DNA of 64,000 nt from Ilex aquifolium (GCA_951799425.1 OX637402.1:33013492-33077491), one strand, 5' to 3'. Positions 44,992-58,451 are shown, counted from the first letter of the stretch. The notes: generated from the letters alone by a model not told the origin. A program made the numbers and translations.

Positions 44992-47938
44992 ATGGGAAGA
45001 TCCAGCACATCTTGCTTCAAGATCATTACCTGTGGCAGTGACTCCGCCGATAACGACGATCTCGATGCCCCTGAGGTATATCTGATTCTTTTGACTTCAG
45101 TTTCTTTTGGATATTTTTTGTTTGCATCTTGATTCTTAACCGTTTGATTGCTGAGAAAAATATCTGAAAAGAAATAGGAAATATAATCTAGCGAACGGAG
45201 GGTAATGGATCTACGGTTGCGGTTTTGCTTCTTGTAGTCTATGATTTCTCTTTGTCGAAGAGAATAGGTTTTCATGATTTTACAATGTGAGGATTGAGAT
45301 TCTTTTTATCATGAATGCATGCGGTGGCGTGGGCTAACAGGTGCGCAGAATGTTGAGGCACATATGGATTAGCCGAAGTTCATTTCTCCTTTGATCTATC
45401 AAAAAACTTGTAATTATGAGAGTGAACTGGTTTCAACTTGCATTTATAATGAATGCATTTATAGTTTATAGGACGCTGAATAAGGATCGTTTCTGGATCT
45501 GTAACTGCTGCTAATGCCGTGAGATTATGATTTTTACGTTTGTAATTCGCGGAATATAACATTGTGCTTTGATTTCCAGTTGACTTGTTAGACCTACATC
45601 GTGCTACGATGCCAATTATAACTGCAATTATGTGATATGACTAGTACATTGAATTGGTATTACATTACTTCAGCAATTCTTTATTTTTTTTCCATTTCCG
45701 GTGATTCCAATTAGTGGAAAATCTGTGAGGTTTTTAGTGGATATCATTTGCTTTGCTAAAAAACTCTAATAATTTCCCAAATTTCATTAGTTATGAGGTG
45801 TGCCACCAAGTGTTTGTGCCTTGACCTTGGATGTGACATTGAATGGCATGGTCGCATTTACAACTGGGAAACTTTTGGAGCATGTGACATTTTTGTAGTT
45901 GTCTTTTTACAGTTGGAAGAGATTCTTGTATGGTAATTGGGATGTAGATGTCTTGTGAAAAGGGCTTGTTTCTGAAGAAGTTTCTCCTCTTAATGGTGTA
46001 GTGTGGAGTTTAGATTTCCTTGCTTTTAATTCCCTCATAGTAATGTACGGGATTAAGTCTTCAGATTTTTTACAGGATTGAATCTTCATATTTTTTAAAG
46101 GACATGCTCTAAGGGTAGCTCCTTGCCATTGGAACCTAATCTGCCGGTTATAGTCTTATTACATTATTTGACATTGGAATTTTGGGCTGAGGTGTCTTTT
46201 TCAATTTGATTATCAGATTATTTCCTCATTCTAGTATGTTGAACGTGGTATGCCATCGATGTTGAACAGAATAGCATATCAGATTCAAGGATGAGGTATT
46301 GTGCTTAGTTGCTTATGTCACACGTATTTGCATGCCGTGATGAATCTGCAACTACATGCATCATGCAAATGATGCTGATCAGAGATACGTGCTCTTCCTA
46401 TGTGGGACAATTTTTTTTTATGTATTCTACTCCTGAATAAATTCCTACATGATGCTTTCCTTTTGAACAAAGCAGTAAAATTTTATGATGACATTCTTGA
46501 TTCTCATTTTGGGGGTTAGTGTCTGTCCCACGTGGGTTGTCTACTGGAATCTATATAAATTTATGTCCCTGGGATAGAGAAGTGCAGTGTTCATTAATGG
46601 TTGGAAACACGTGTACAGCTCTCCTTTTTTGACATTTACATGGACATTGATGTAGAATAGTTATGTATCTTGGGCATCCGTTGATCTGTCCATTATTGGA
46701 GCTTTGTGAAGTCCTTATGAACTTAGCCTCGCCTGCAAGCCAGCCCCCATTTGGATCAAGCTCCTCCATTTTTAATAGTCTCTTTCAGTTACTCTCAAAG
46801 CTGGAACAAGCTTTTTCAAATAAAGGCATTAGACAAGGGGAGCTCCCTCTTCCCCCCCTTGTACTTGAACTAGTCGCTGATTTCCCATTGCTGGAACTTT
46901 TTTCCCAACGTCTCGGGCCCCAATAAGGAAGAGCGAATGCATCAGTGATGTCAATATGAGATTTCTTTCATTTTAAAATAGCAGTATCTTAGGTTGACTT
47001 TGTCCTAAGAATTCTATTTTAGGTGACATTATCACATGTGACATTGCCCCCAAGAATTCCCTGGACAGATAAATGCCTGTGATAGTAACTTTCTCTGCAT
47101 CAGGAACACGAGCAGTCTTGACATACTGCTCCATGTCTCACTGGAAATTCTCCAAATGAATGGACAAGTAAGAGGGGGAGTAAATCGGTTAACAGGTGGT
47201 AACTGAATAAAAAAAAAGGAGCATGTACATAGGGTTGCTCCCAATCTTGATCATGCGTTGCACTCGGGGTGGGGTTACACCTTCTAGGAGAGCTTGTCTT
47301 CATTCCATTTACTTTTTTCCCAAACCTGTTGTTAAGGACAGTGGGTGGACAGGTAATCTGAAAACTGATTGATTGCCATCCTTGAACATTTAACATTTTA
47401 CCCCCCCCCCCAAAAAAAAAAAGATGAAATAATACAACTGCCTGAGTGATTCATTCAGTTTTCCTATTGGTCCATGATTTCTTGCACCTATGGGCATCCC
47501 AGGGCATGATTGAGTGGTATTTCAAATTTTTTTAAATCATCCAATTGCGCGCTTTTATAGTGATGGCCTTTTAACATGTATTTGGACGCTTTGTTGTTTG
47601 CATTAAACCAGACAAGTTACATGCCACTATCCTTTCACTCTGATTTTTTGCTGAATTTATCAGATGTGGGAGCATTGAATATATTTTACTTCCAAGGTAC
47701 TTCCTGGTTGGACAGCATTTGACATGATGCACTTCTGTAGACCAGCCCCGATTTTTGTGCTTATATGCTAGTGTCCACACCAATTACACAATGAATTTAG
47801 AATAGGAAAGATTTTTGACAATGCTAGGCTATTTTGCATGGTTGTGTAGGCTTCCATTCTTACCTTATCTTAGAAAGAAAGCTAAAACTTTCTTTTCCAC
47901 GGTGGAAAATTAAAACAGTCCATTTGTATACTGTTTGT

Positions 47939-47974
<36 letters not shown>

Positions 47975-50900
47975 GTGTCCATGATTGAAGTATGATGGTG
48001 TTTCCTACAACAGAGGTCTCAATGCGGTTCCATCAATTCCAGCTGCTTAAATATTCATTGAACTGAACTATCAATGAATGATGGAAATCCCTCAAATTTC
48101 ATTAAATTTTTTGTACAGTGGAACATCAGAAGATACAATTGCAATTTTATTACTTACTGAACAAAAAATTTATAATTATATCATGTTCATTATCTCCATG
48201 ACAATAATATCTTCTTTACATGGTTACGTGATCAAAGCATCTTTCCTAGCTTGTTTGTCTTAGGAATAAAAGATCAATCTTTTTCATAGGTAAACTAGGG
48301 AGAAAGAAAAAAAACAAAGAATGAAGAAATAACCTTTGAATCTCGGCAACTTTTAAATCATCTAAAAAAGGATAATGACCAGGATTCACTTTCCAAATAA
48401 CATCTATTGAAGTGAATAACCTATTCAAAAATCCTGCTTTTTTAAAGCCAATTCCTCCAATTTCTTAAAGATAATGTTATGTGGTAAGCTTTCTTTTTCA
48501 TACTCAATTGTGTCTTTCCTTATCTTTTTTTTATTCAAAAAAAAATGGGTATTCCCCATTTGTTTTTCTTATTTGATTCTCAAGCGGGTGAGTTAGGTAA
48601 GGTGCGCTAAATGAGCGTTGACGACTTCTTTCTTACATGAAGAAAGAGAGTCACATTATTAGTATTCATTACTATATTTATGATTCTTTCAATAAACTGA
48701 TTGGGTCTATTTGGCTTTGACTCCATGACTTTTTGATTCCCAAAAAGCCAATGTTCTCTTTCGTATAAATTCTATTGATTGTGTTTTGAGTTCTGGGGAG
48801 TATGGATCTCTGTTTTGTTCTTTCTTGGTCTTCGTAAATTCAGTGGTGTTGTTCCAATTTCCCCACAGAGCAACAGTTCGGATGACAAACGTGGATGGAG
48901 TTTTCGGAAGAGATCGGTGAGGCATCGAGTACTGAGCAACACTGTGATCTCAGAAACGCCTTCTGCAAATAAGGAGAGTCCAGAATCTGCTACTGTCTAC
49001 GTCCAAACACAAGCTAACTCTACTATTGCAGAGAAAACCCCTGGAATGCAATGGGCAGATGAGAAACCTCAGTCAGTGTACTTAAGATCATGTGAGACTA
49101 TAGCTGCTACAGAGGATGACAATAAAGTTGATGTCACCCCAGATGAATCTGTTATCATTGTCATCCAGGCTGGTATCAGGGGATTCTTGGTACGTTCCTT
49201 TAATCATTTTACTGTATGAACTTTATGATCAGTTTTAACTTCTATGTCAACGTGTTTCAGCAGGCTCAGAGAGCATTACTGAAGCAGAAGAATATAGTTA
49301 AGTTGCAAGCTGCTGTGAGAGGACATTTGGTTCGGAGGCATGCTGTGGGAACTCTACGTTGTATTCAAGCCATTGTCAAAATGCAAGCTCTTGTTCGTGC
49401 ACGTCATGCTCGTCTCTCTAAAGAAGGGCCAAGCATTGAAGAGAAACTAAATGAAAAGCATGGGATAGATAATCCCAGTTTAGAACTCTTGGTAATGCTA
49501 CCTAATTCAAACTTATCCAATTTCCAGCTTTATTGGTTGACTATGCTGTTTTGTTCTGTCCCTTGTTGCTTCCTTACTGCTTGGCTCTAGCTGCATAATA
49601 GCTGTCAGACGACGGCAACACTCCTGCAAATAGGTTTGCTAATTATTATCATGATGGTATGTTCAAAACTGTTTCATATTTAGTACAGTACAATCATTAC
49701 AAAAATTCTAAATCTCGAAGGAAATAGGTTAGGCATTGATACCTTTGAGTATTTGTTAGTGTATATCTCAAAGTGTGGAACTTAAGCATCATCCCCTTGA
49801 GAATATAAATCACTCTGATACAGGATACACACTGCTAAACTCATCTTCATGCACATGAAGAAGCTTCTGTGCTTATGCGAGATCATGTTAACTAAATGTA
49901 TATTAAAGAAGCTACGTATGGTTGTAATTAGATTCTTTCCAAACCATTCTAATTGAGAAAACTATAATGTTTGTTCAATGTTCTGTATTTTAACTTCTTT
50001 TCCAACCATAGCTATTCAAACAACGTGTTGACCGACGGCCAAGCTTATTCAGCAGCTCAGGTAGCCTTTGAAAACAATACATGAATTTAATAAGGACTCA
50101 AAAAGCTCAATATATCATCCATACTATTGAGATTTAGTTTAATCAATGTTTTTGAAAGTGCTTGCCATGATTCTTGGGTTGAGATTCTAGAAGATGTATG
50201 AGGATGTTCAGATCATATGGTTATCAGTAATTATTGTCAAAAAGTTAATGCTTGGGATGTCATCTTTTCCCCTCAAGTTCTCATAGACTCTTAACGTGGT
50301 TGGTTTTAATGTTAATTTTAAATTCATGAAGGCAAGATTAGTATCATTTCACTGGTCGAGGAAATACTTTCATGTACCTGTGGACAAAAACTGCTGTTTT
50401 TTCAGTTATTGATTATTATGTCTGATTGTTCCATCGTGTTTTAGAAAAAGGAAAAGTCAAGAACTGAACTGCACTTAACATACACGTCCATTGAGAAGCT
50501 ACTCAGCAATAGGTTTGCTCGTCAGGTAGAGGATTGACATTTCTCCCTCTCTTTGGCCTGGTACTACATTGCAAATCATTCACCTGGATTGCATTTTTGT
50601 TCTTACCAAACTTTTATTCGTCTTTCTGTATATAAGCTTCTGGAATCAACACCAAGGGGCAAACCTATAAACATCAAATGTGATCCTTCAAAATCTGATT
50701 CGGCTTGGAAATGGTTGGAACGGTGGATGTCTGTTTCATCAACGGGAAATGAACAGTCACAGAAATTACAATCAAGTACAGAGCCACAGGAGCTGGAAAA
50801 GGTTGAGCATTCTGAGTGTTTGGTTGAAAATGTGGTTCCATCTGATAGTTGTTCCAAGTCCACAGATTCAAAATCCAATATAGAGGAAACATCAGTGCCA

Positions 50901-53160
50901 TCTGACAGCAAAGAAAATTTGATAACTTCCGATGCAGACAATTTTAACTTCCAAGCATGCCAATCACCCTCATCTTCAGTGAGTCATAGCGCGGAGCAGC
51001 CTCAGACTGAGAGCACAGTCGCGCCAAATTCAATGGAGAGCTCATTAGATGTGGTTCCTAGTCAATCTAAGCAATCAGATTCAATTTGTGAGATGGAGCT
51101 CAGTTCCCTTTCTAGTAAGCCTGAAATGGAGAGTGATCAATCTGAACATGCCATTAAAAGTATTGCCTCTGAACAACCTGAGATTGAGGAAAAAAAGCTT
51201 GTGTTGGGATCAAGAAAGGCAAGTAATCCTGCATTTATTGCTGCTCAGTCAAAATTTGAAGAGTTGAGTTCAGCAAGCAATTCAACAAAATCAATCAGTA
51301 CGTCAAATCAGGATCCTGGTGTTGAATCTTTTGCAGAATCTGTTTCTTCTGCCACAGATAATGCTTTAAGGACAAGGGGAATTGGCCCAACAGAGAATTC
51401 AGTTTCCCATATTTCGAGGGTTCAAGTTGGTGGCTCTGAGTGTGGTACTGAACTGTCTATTTCTTCTACTCTTGATTCTCCAGATAGTTATGAGGTGGGA
51501 GGTATGGATTTGCAGCAGGAAGCCAATATTTCAGAGGATGGGAGAAACCATAATGGCACTAAAAGCGTAGTTATTGAAGCCAAGGGAGATTCTATCGTTC
51601 TTGGAACTGACTTATCTAATTCCATCTCAGTTCAGCCAGAGAAATGTGATGACATCAATAGTCCTAATAATGAACCTGTTAATTCTTTAATAGCTGAGGA
51701 TTCCTCCCTGGTAGAGCAGAACACAGAGAGAAAAGCATCTGATATGCAGATAGAGCTGGAATCTGAGACGGGTCATCAAGTATACAAGTCATCACCAGAA
51801 GCGTCTCCAAGAAGCCACCTAACTGTCCCTGAATCTCAAGGAACACCTTCTAGTCAGGTATCAGTGAAAACTAAGAAGCCCAAAAGTGAAAAAAGTGGAT
51901 CCAAACACAAACCTAGGTCTTTCTCTGCTGGTAAAAGTTCCTTTTCAAATTCTAATCACGATTCTGGTGCAAGAAGTAGTTTGGAACAATTACCTAAAGA
52001 TCATAAAACTGGAAAGCGGCGTAATTCTTTTGGTTCGGCAAGACCTGATAATGTTGATCAGGAACCAAGAGATAGTACTGGCAGTGGTATTTCTCTGCCG
52101 AATTACATGCAAGCAACGGAATCTGCAAGAGCTAAAGCATTTGCCAATAGCTCTCCAAGATCAAGTCCGGATGTGCAAGACAAGGACATTTACATTAAAA
52201 AAAGACACTCCCTACCTGGTGCTAATGGAAGGCAGGGATCACCTCGGATCCAGCGGTCTCCATCTCAGGCACAGCAGAGTGCAAAGGGAAATGGCACCCA
52301 TCCTCATGGTATTTCGTAATCCCCATGCGTTTCTTTTCAGATTGAAAGTTCTGCACTTATAATTTTTTTACTTCTTGGCTTAGCCCAATATCCTTATATC
52401 CAGAGGCGCTGTCCTGCAATGCTTAATTTTTTATTTTGACCTGGTAGCATTTACGCGAGCACATGTAATGCTGGCTATATGGCTATGAAACTTGATACCT
52501 TTTGAGTAATCTTGGTCTAGTTGCCTTTTTCGTTTTCTGCATCTGTCTATCTATATATCCTGCATAGTGATTTCCTTTTTAAACCCCAACTGGTGAGTGC
52601 CTCCATCTTTTCATATTTTAAATAGTTACTAACTTCTATACCATCCTAAAGTACTTCAATTCTAAGTCAGAAAGGATCTTTTATGTCATATAGTATGGTT
52701 GTCAATTATTGATGGTATTCATGTCCAATTTCATGCATCGACTACCATTGTAATTTGCGGGAGAGTGTAATATGACGGATTGCCTGTTTTGATGTCTGAT
52801 TTCTTCCAGAGACCTGTTTAACCAATCCCCGGCGCCCCGCCTATGGTTTGTAGCTTACTATAGTTTCCTGTAACTACCCAATAATCTTTATGAATCATGT
52901 CCCTAAATCTACATTTAGTTCCCAGTAGCTGCTGTAATCACCATTTTTTGTCTATTATTACTACATTCAGATGTGTTTAAAATGGTGTGTGTTGTGCCCA
53001 AAATGGTCATTTTCGGCTTATATTGACCCCTTCTTTTAACTTTGGCAGTATTATCTTTATCCTTATGTTTCTTGTCAGCTATATAAGTAAAGTTTTGGCA
53101 CATCTTTTGTCACTTACTACCTGAATGGTGCTCATTTCAGAGAGAAAGTGGCAGAGGTAA
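44992..53160 (+). CDS. IQD32-like: IQ67-domain calmodulin-binding protein, IQD32-like
   Basis: Plant scaffold protein that binds calmodulin through IQ motifs; the family is linked to microtubules, membrane subdomains and the nucleus. Six exons: 44992-45075, 48869-49189, 49264-49491, 50445-50525, 50637-52308 and 53141-53160, all GT-AG, giving 801 residues with one continuous frame. N-terminus MGRSSTSCFKIITCGSDS. IQ67 domain at about 120-187 (VIIVIQAGIRGFL, KLQAAVRGHLVRR, IQAIVKMQALVRARHARL), with the family's phase-0 intron between GFL and AQR. Exon 4 encodes YTSIEKLLSNRFARQ and exon 5 GKPINIKCDPSKSDSAWKW, then a long Ser-rich acidic region. The C-terminal DUF4005-type part (about 735-790) has YMQATESARAKAF and KKRHSLPG, and the protein ends ERKWQR. 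Exon 3 has a tandem acceptor (CAGCAG). Intron 1 is 3.8 kb. Arabidopsis IQD32 is of similar length. Appears intact. Confidence 0.95.
47940..47975 (+). repeat. (TC)n(AC)n compound microsatellite in IQD intron 1
   Basis: CTCTCTCT run followed directly by ACACACAC, non-coding. Confidence 0.9.
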
Positions 53161-54627
53161 ATACTCTTGAAGACACAGAGCCAACAACTTTGTTTTGATT
53201 AGATGAGCATTTGGAGTTGGTTGGGCCAATCTTCTTGGTGGGTAGCCATATTGTGTTGATTCTTGGCATTTTTCATCTTTGATATTTGCATAAGGAAGCA
53301 GTGTCACTGGATTTGTATTTGTTAAGAGGGAATATGTAGAGAATAGAGCGAGGTATTATGTAAATGACTGTCAGTACTATGCCTATCCTTTGTATTTTCT
53401 TGAAGGTTTCCGCTTCAGAGGATTGCTTGTGTGCTTGTTTAAGAGTATTATGTCTTGTGACATTATCAGAAGGTTCTGGTTAATAATACCAAGTTTGGAC
53501 ATCAATTATATATGATACATGGTTTTTCCTAGATCTGTATGTATCACTTTCTGTTTTTTTGAACTGTTTCTATATCCATTTCATCACTTTTTTTTTTCTC
53601 AAAAGTATTGGTAGGGAACTCAATTACATGTGGTGGTTCCAATTGATTTCATAATTAATAAGATGTATGGGTTCTAAATGTGTGTCGTGGGTATTGTATA
53701 ACTGGGTTTTTCGTCTCCCCAACAACTAATATCAAAATTGGTGATTAATAATCCTTGGTGAACGTTTTAAGATTTTGTAGCGTGTCAATATTAATAATGA
53801 CTCTTAAGGACAGTGGTGTCTCTTGGTATTCAAGTCATAAAAATATAATTGTAGATAAGTAGATGCAAGGACTCTTGATGGAATGACAATGATATGTATT
53901 CTTGTAAAAGAATGGGTAGAGGCGATGCTGGAGAGTGATGGATCAAACTCAAATAAATAAATAAAAAGTCATGTGGTTCACGCATGAAGAAATTGTGTAT
54001 AAATAGATGAAGTGATGGGCCGGACCGTAGACGTGAGCAAGAAAACTCGTCATGGAGTAGTAAATTAGAAGCAGAAAATTGTCAGCTTGAGTTGGAGTAG
54101 AAACCTGACAACTCATTAAAATACATTCTCGGCATAACATACTTATCTTGCCTGCTTTTGTTTCTTAGTGGAAGAAATTTTATCTTTTTTGGTATTAAGT
54201 CTTTTTGACTTTCATAATGAGATTGATTAATCATAAAACATATTAGTGAGCGAGCAATAGTACAAAACTCAAATAAAATCCAAAAAATTGCAACACAAAT
54301 GCATATAATCCCTTGATGAATCATACTTATCTTGTTGTTTGATGAATCGTTTATGTTGTCTTAAAGACTGCGATCAATTCTTAAATTAAAACAGAGTCAG
54401 AAACCGATCTTCACTCCAACATGTAGCGCATTTTTAACATGCAGAAATGCACGCACTATATTTGAGTGTGTCTCTAACCAAGCCACAAAATAAAAAAAAA
54501 AAGACTCTAGAAAACAGAGATAAAGAACAAATAAAATTTTGTAAAAATGGGAGTATTGGATTTAATGTGAACTGTTCTTGTACTTTTTCAACCTTGAAAA
54601 TTCAAAATCACCTATATCTTATTATTA
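53161..54627. other. 3' UTR of IQD gene and intergenic
   Basis: About 400 bases of likely 3' UTR (balanced composition, T-rich, ATTTGTATTT-type signals), then AT-rich spacer up to the LTR element. No gene seen. Confidence 0.6.
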
Positions 54628-54632
54628 TAAAT
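54628..54632. repeat. Target site duplication TAAAT, left
   Basis: TAAAT immediately left of the LTR element; the same five bases follow its right end at 59,136-59,140. Confidence 0.9.
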
Positions 54633-55253
54633 TGATGATGCAAAAATTGGTTTGCACACCACAGTCAAGTAAATAGTATAAAATGTAGTAAAATAAGTAG
54701 AGAAAGAGAAGACAATATTTATAGTGGTTCGGTCAATATGACCTACGTCCACTTTGAATGACAAAGGTCGCCGGTATTTTATTAACTCCGGTGTGTTGGG
54801 AGCAGAAGGTTACAAGCTTTGAGAGAGGGAGATGAGAGATTTGCCTGAATGAGTCTCTTGCCCTCCAAGTGTTGGTGGGGCTTACATTTTATAATAGTCC
54901 CCTCATAATGGGTATTAATCAAATAGCTGCTCCAGTGGTCGTACCGGATTTCAGGGCGACTTTAATAATAGTTTAAATGGCTTGACGACCTCTCCTCTCC
55001 TTAGCGACCTCTCCCCTCCTTGACGACCTCTCCTCTCCTCAACCGACAGGGGAGTGCTCTCCAAATGTCTTGGCCAAATGATGAGGGAATGTTGACTTTC
55101 TCTAAGCGGCCCGGATGCTCCCTTAGTGGTGTAGCTCCCTAATGAGCTTGACCGGTCTGGACCACTTTGGGCCTGCTTGGTCTCCTGGAGTTTGGGCTCT
55201 TAAATAGTTTTGGACTTTCCACCCGAATTGGATTATTTGGGCCTGGCCCATCA
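54633..55253 (-). repeat. 3' LTR (left copy) of the gag-only element
   Basis: 621 bp, TGATGATGC... to ...GGCCCATCA on the plus strand. Matches 58,515-59,135 with only scattered differences. Confidence 0.93.
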
Positions 55254-55399
55254 TTTGTCCCCCAATGCCCCTGTGTCCAAGGAAACTTGGAAAAGAGAGC
55301 ATTAATTTACATCTTGAGTTTTAGGTGGTGGAGACTTCCTTTGCTAGATGACTCTTCCTTTGCACGATGCATTTTTGCTTTTGGGCAGTTTTGGCAAGG

Positions 55400-56760
55400 T
55401 CTCCAACCCAAGTGGGCGTGCAGAAAATGCGGAGCAGCCCGTGGACGTGCAGCAGAGGCGGAGCAGCCCTTGGGCGTGCAGCCGAGGTAGAGCTGATTTG
55501 GGCGAGCAGGCGCTGAAAGGCGCGGTCCTGGGCGCCAACCTGGGCGTGCAGCCTGCTGAGGCGCTGAGGGTGCTGATCTGGGCGAGCAGCACTGTCCTGG
55601 GCGAGCAGATTTTTTTTTTCTTCGGGAGGCCAAAACAGCTGTTTCTGAGCCTTTTTTGAACTTTTTACAGCATCATTCACAGCCAAATGCTGTGAGTTTT
55701 GTAGAGCTCGTCGAGAGTTTCGATTTGATATATTATAAGCCTCATTTCGAGTAACGGAGCAAAAGTTACGGTCAAAACTTCGAGCAGAGAGCTGAGTGCA
55801 TGGTTTGGGCGTCCAGACAGCTTTTGGGCGAGCACACTGGGTCCTGGGCGAGCAGACATATATATATTGAAAAAACTTCGGGAGGTCAAAACAGTTGTTT
55901 CTGAGCCTTTTTTGAACTTTTTATAGCATCAGTCACAGCCAAAGGCTGTGTGTCTTGTAGGGCTCGCCGAGAGCTTCGATTTGATATATTATAAGCCCCA
56001 TTTGGAGTTACGGAACAAAAATTACGGTCAAAATATCGAGCAGGCAGCTGGCGCGCGGTTTTGGGCGAGCAGCAGCTTCTGGACGAGCTGGGGCTTCCTT
56101 GGGCGTCTTAGGAGAGCCTGGGCTGCCTTGGGCGAGACTGGTTCTGGAGTCAAAAGGCAGAGTACGCCGAACACTTTTGGTGGTGATGATCCGACTCCTC
56201 CAAGTGAATTTTTTGAAACTCCTTTTGATTGACAATTTCCTCCCTTTCAGTAGGCTCCTCTCGCCTGTGAGACTCCATTAGCTATATAAACTCTTTCTTT
56301 CACTCCATTTCTTGGATTCTTGAAGGGCACTAGATAGTGGAGGTGACTTGGGCATGCACTTTGCTCATGGTGGAGGTGATTTGGGCGAGCTGCCCTTTGC
56401 TCATGGTGGAGATGATTTGGGCGAGCTGCCCTTGTGCACAAAAGGGCGAGCAGGCCTAGGCGCCCAGCCGTCTTCGTTTGGCGAGCAAGCTTGGTTGCTA
56501 TCCAGTGTTGCGGGGGCGCCATTTGAGAGGTGAGCAGACCCAGCGGCTGGCGAGGCTGTCCAGGCTGGGGTTGGGCGAGTAGCCCATGTGGCCAGGCGAG
56601 CGGTTCAGACCGCTGACTTGGTGCGAAATGCTGAGAAGATTTGGCACGAAGTGGCTACTGTGTGCGTAGATCTGGGCGAGGAGGCGGCTTTTGACACCAT
56701 TGTTGGGCAAGCAGTGCAGACCGCTGACTTGGCTTTGCGTGCCTATGCTGGGCACCGCTA
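55400..56760 (-). repeat. GGGCGAGCAG-rich internal repeats of the LTR element
   Basis: Many copies of GGGCGAGCAG and GGGCGTGCAG words, plus a duplicated block of about 150 bases (near 55,620 and 55,872) carrying CGGGAGG and TTTCTGAGCC words. GC-rich compared with the surroundings. Open frames here are compositional. Confidence 0.7.
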
Positions 56761-56884
56761 GAGAGGCGCCTATGGTGCTGGGCGCCCGGATCTAATGTAG
56801 TCTCGCGAGTTGTGGACGACCTGAGTTTCAAAAGTGTGCCTAGAGATGGCAAAAACAATGTTATTCTAATATTAAAATATCTAA

Positions 56885-57380
56885 CATGTTTACCTGGGGA
56901 GAGAGGCAGACTGCTTGCGTGAGAGCAAAGACAAAGTTAGTCCAAGCTTTTTTGGCGACCCGCGAGGGAGCCGCTAAGCTGGAGATAGACTGTCTTCTTG
57001 AGATCAGAGCAGAGATAGACTAAGATTTTTTTGCGACCCGTGAAAGAGTCGCTAAGTTGAAGATAGGCTGCCTGCTTAAGAGCAGTGCAGAGACTAAGCT
57101 TTTGGCGTCTCGCGAGAGAGCCTGCTCAGCTGCAGATAGGCTGCCTGTTTGAGAACAGAGCAGAGACAGGCTGTCTGCTTAAGAGCAGAGCAGAGATATG
57201 CCAAGCTTTTTTGGCGACCCGCAAGAGAGCCGCTAAACTGGAGTTAGGCTGCCTGTTTGAGAACAGTGCAGAGGCAGACCAAGCTTTTTTGGCGACCCGC
57301 GAGAGAGCCGTTAAGCTGGAGTTAGATTGTCTGTTTGAGAACAGTGCAGAGGCAGGTCAATCTTTTGACGATCCGCGAGA
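56885..57380 (-). repeat. Tandem repeats downstream of gag
   Basis: About seven units of 60-75 bases with the words GGCGACCCGCGAGAGAGCC, GCTAAGCTGGAG and GAGAACAG-GCAGAG, between gag and the 3' side of the element. Confidence 0.8.
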
Positions 57381-58451
57381 TGATTCACCTCGCCTAGACT
57401 TGTTGATTTCCTCAGCATTCATATATTTTTGAGCTTTTGCCAAAAGTTCTGGCATGCTCTTTGGTGGGCGCTTCATCACTGAGAAAATGAAGCTTGATGA
57501 CCGGAGACCTCCCAGGAAGGCGGTCATGCTGACCTTTTCATCGGGCTCCTCGACTTGAAGGACCTCCTCGTTAAAACGAGTGAAGTAACTCCTTAAGCTC
57601 TCATCTCGGTCCTGCTTTATGCTGAGCAGGTGGGTGGCAGGCTTCTGGTGGCGGCGTCCTCCAATAAAGTGTGATACGAAGGACCTGCTCAGCTCAGCAA
57701 ATGAGCCAATGGAGGCTGGGGAGAGCTTGGCGAACCATTGTCGAGCAGATCCCTTCAAGGTGATTGGGAACGCTCTACACATGATTTCGTCGGGGACGTT
57801 GTGCAGTTGCATCAAGGTCTTAAAAGTTTCGAGGTGGTCAAGTGGATCCTTCGTACCGTCAAAGGTCTCGACGGATGGCATCTTGAATTTATGAGGAAGT
57901 GGGTAATTCGCCACGTCAGGTTTGAAAGGTGTGTCGGTTCGACTTACAAGGTAGTCCACTGTCTCGGGTCCCCGTGCCTTCATGGCGTTGAAGACGTCAC
58001 CCAATTGATTTTGCACCTCCTTAATTTTTTCGTCCCAGTGATTGGGAGGAGGTCCTCTGGAATTATCACGAAAATGGCTCCCATGCCTCATGCTTTGGTT
58101 TTCACCCTCTTCCTCTTGGAAGTGAGGGTCTCCACCATGGGGAGCAGGAGCAGGGACTGGAAGAGGAAGTCCCTCATGGTGGGCTCCCCTTGGCTGGGCG
58201 CCCAAGGGTGGGACGCCTAAGGGGGCCCCCGGAGGGGGAGCTTCTTGATGACCAGGGAGTAGAGCTCCCCTAGCTTGAGGTCCGGGATGCGCTCCTCCTT
58301 GTTGTCCGAGCATCAACTGCAGAATCTGTTGGTTCTGGGCTATAAGTTGTTGCATGGTGTCCAGCATCTGCTGCGCATTTGGGACCGGATTAGCGGGTGG
58401 AGGAGGAGCAACCTCCTCTTCTCGCACAAGATTGTCTTCAGGGGGATTCAT
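57357..58451 (-). CDS. gag: Gag of the LTR retrotransposon (fossil element gene)
   Basis: 364-codon open frame close to the 5' LTR. The N-terminal third is Pro/Gln-rich (a repeated QQLIAQNQQ-like stretch and PPPGAP). The Retrotrans_gag domain spans about residues 190-330 with the motifs FDGTKDPLDHLETFK, IMCRAFPITLKGSARQWF, LSRSFVSHFIGGRRH and SLRSYFTRFNEE. This type of Gag is typical of Tat-like Ty3/Gypsy lineages. No zinc-knuckle or protease follows. Confidence 0.9.
   Translation of the reverse strand: MNPPEDNLVREEEVAPPPPANPVPNAQQMLDTMQQLIAQNQQILQLMLGQQGGAHPGPQARGALLPGHQEAPPPGAPLGVPPLGAQPRGAHHEGLPLPVPAPAPHGGDPHFQEEEGENQSMRHGSHFRDNSRGPPPNHWDEKIKEVQNQLGDVFNAMKARGPETVDYLVSRTDTPFKPDVANYPLPHKFKMPSVETFDGTKDPLDHLETFKTLMQLHNVPDEIMCRAFPITLKGSARQWFAKLSPASIGSFAELSRSFVSHFIGGRRHQKPATHLLSIKQDRDESLRSYFTRFNEEVLQVEEPDEKVSMTAFLGGLRSSSFIFSVMKRPPKSMPELLAKAQKYMNAEEINKSRRGESSRGSSKD

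Noticed and set aside
46551-46926. Open frames on both strands within IQD intron 1
   Set aside because: Intronic, no splice sites joining them to IQD exons, low-information composition.
48246-48660. Stretch in IQD intron 1 that looked like a plastid or mitochondrial DNA insertion
   Set aside because: The minus frame (NPGHYPFLDDLK) and GGTGAGTTAGGTAAGGTGC words felt organelle-like, but I could not match any organelle gene. A BLASTN against organelle genomes would decide.
55307-55686. Ala/Arg/Pro-rich frames at the left of the LTR element
   Set aside because: Products of GC-rich GGGCGAGCAG repeats. They lie far from gag and show no pol or env features.
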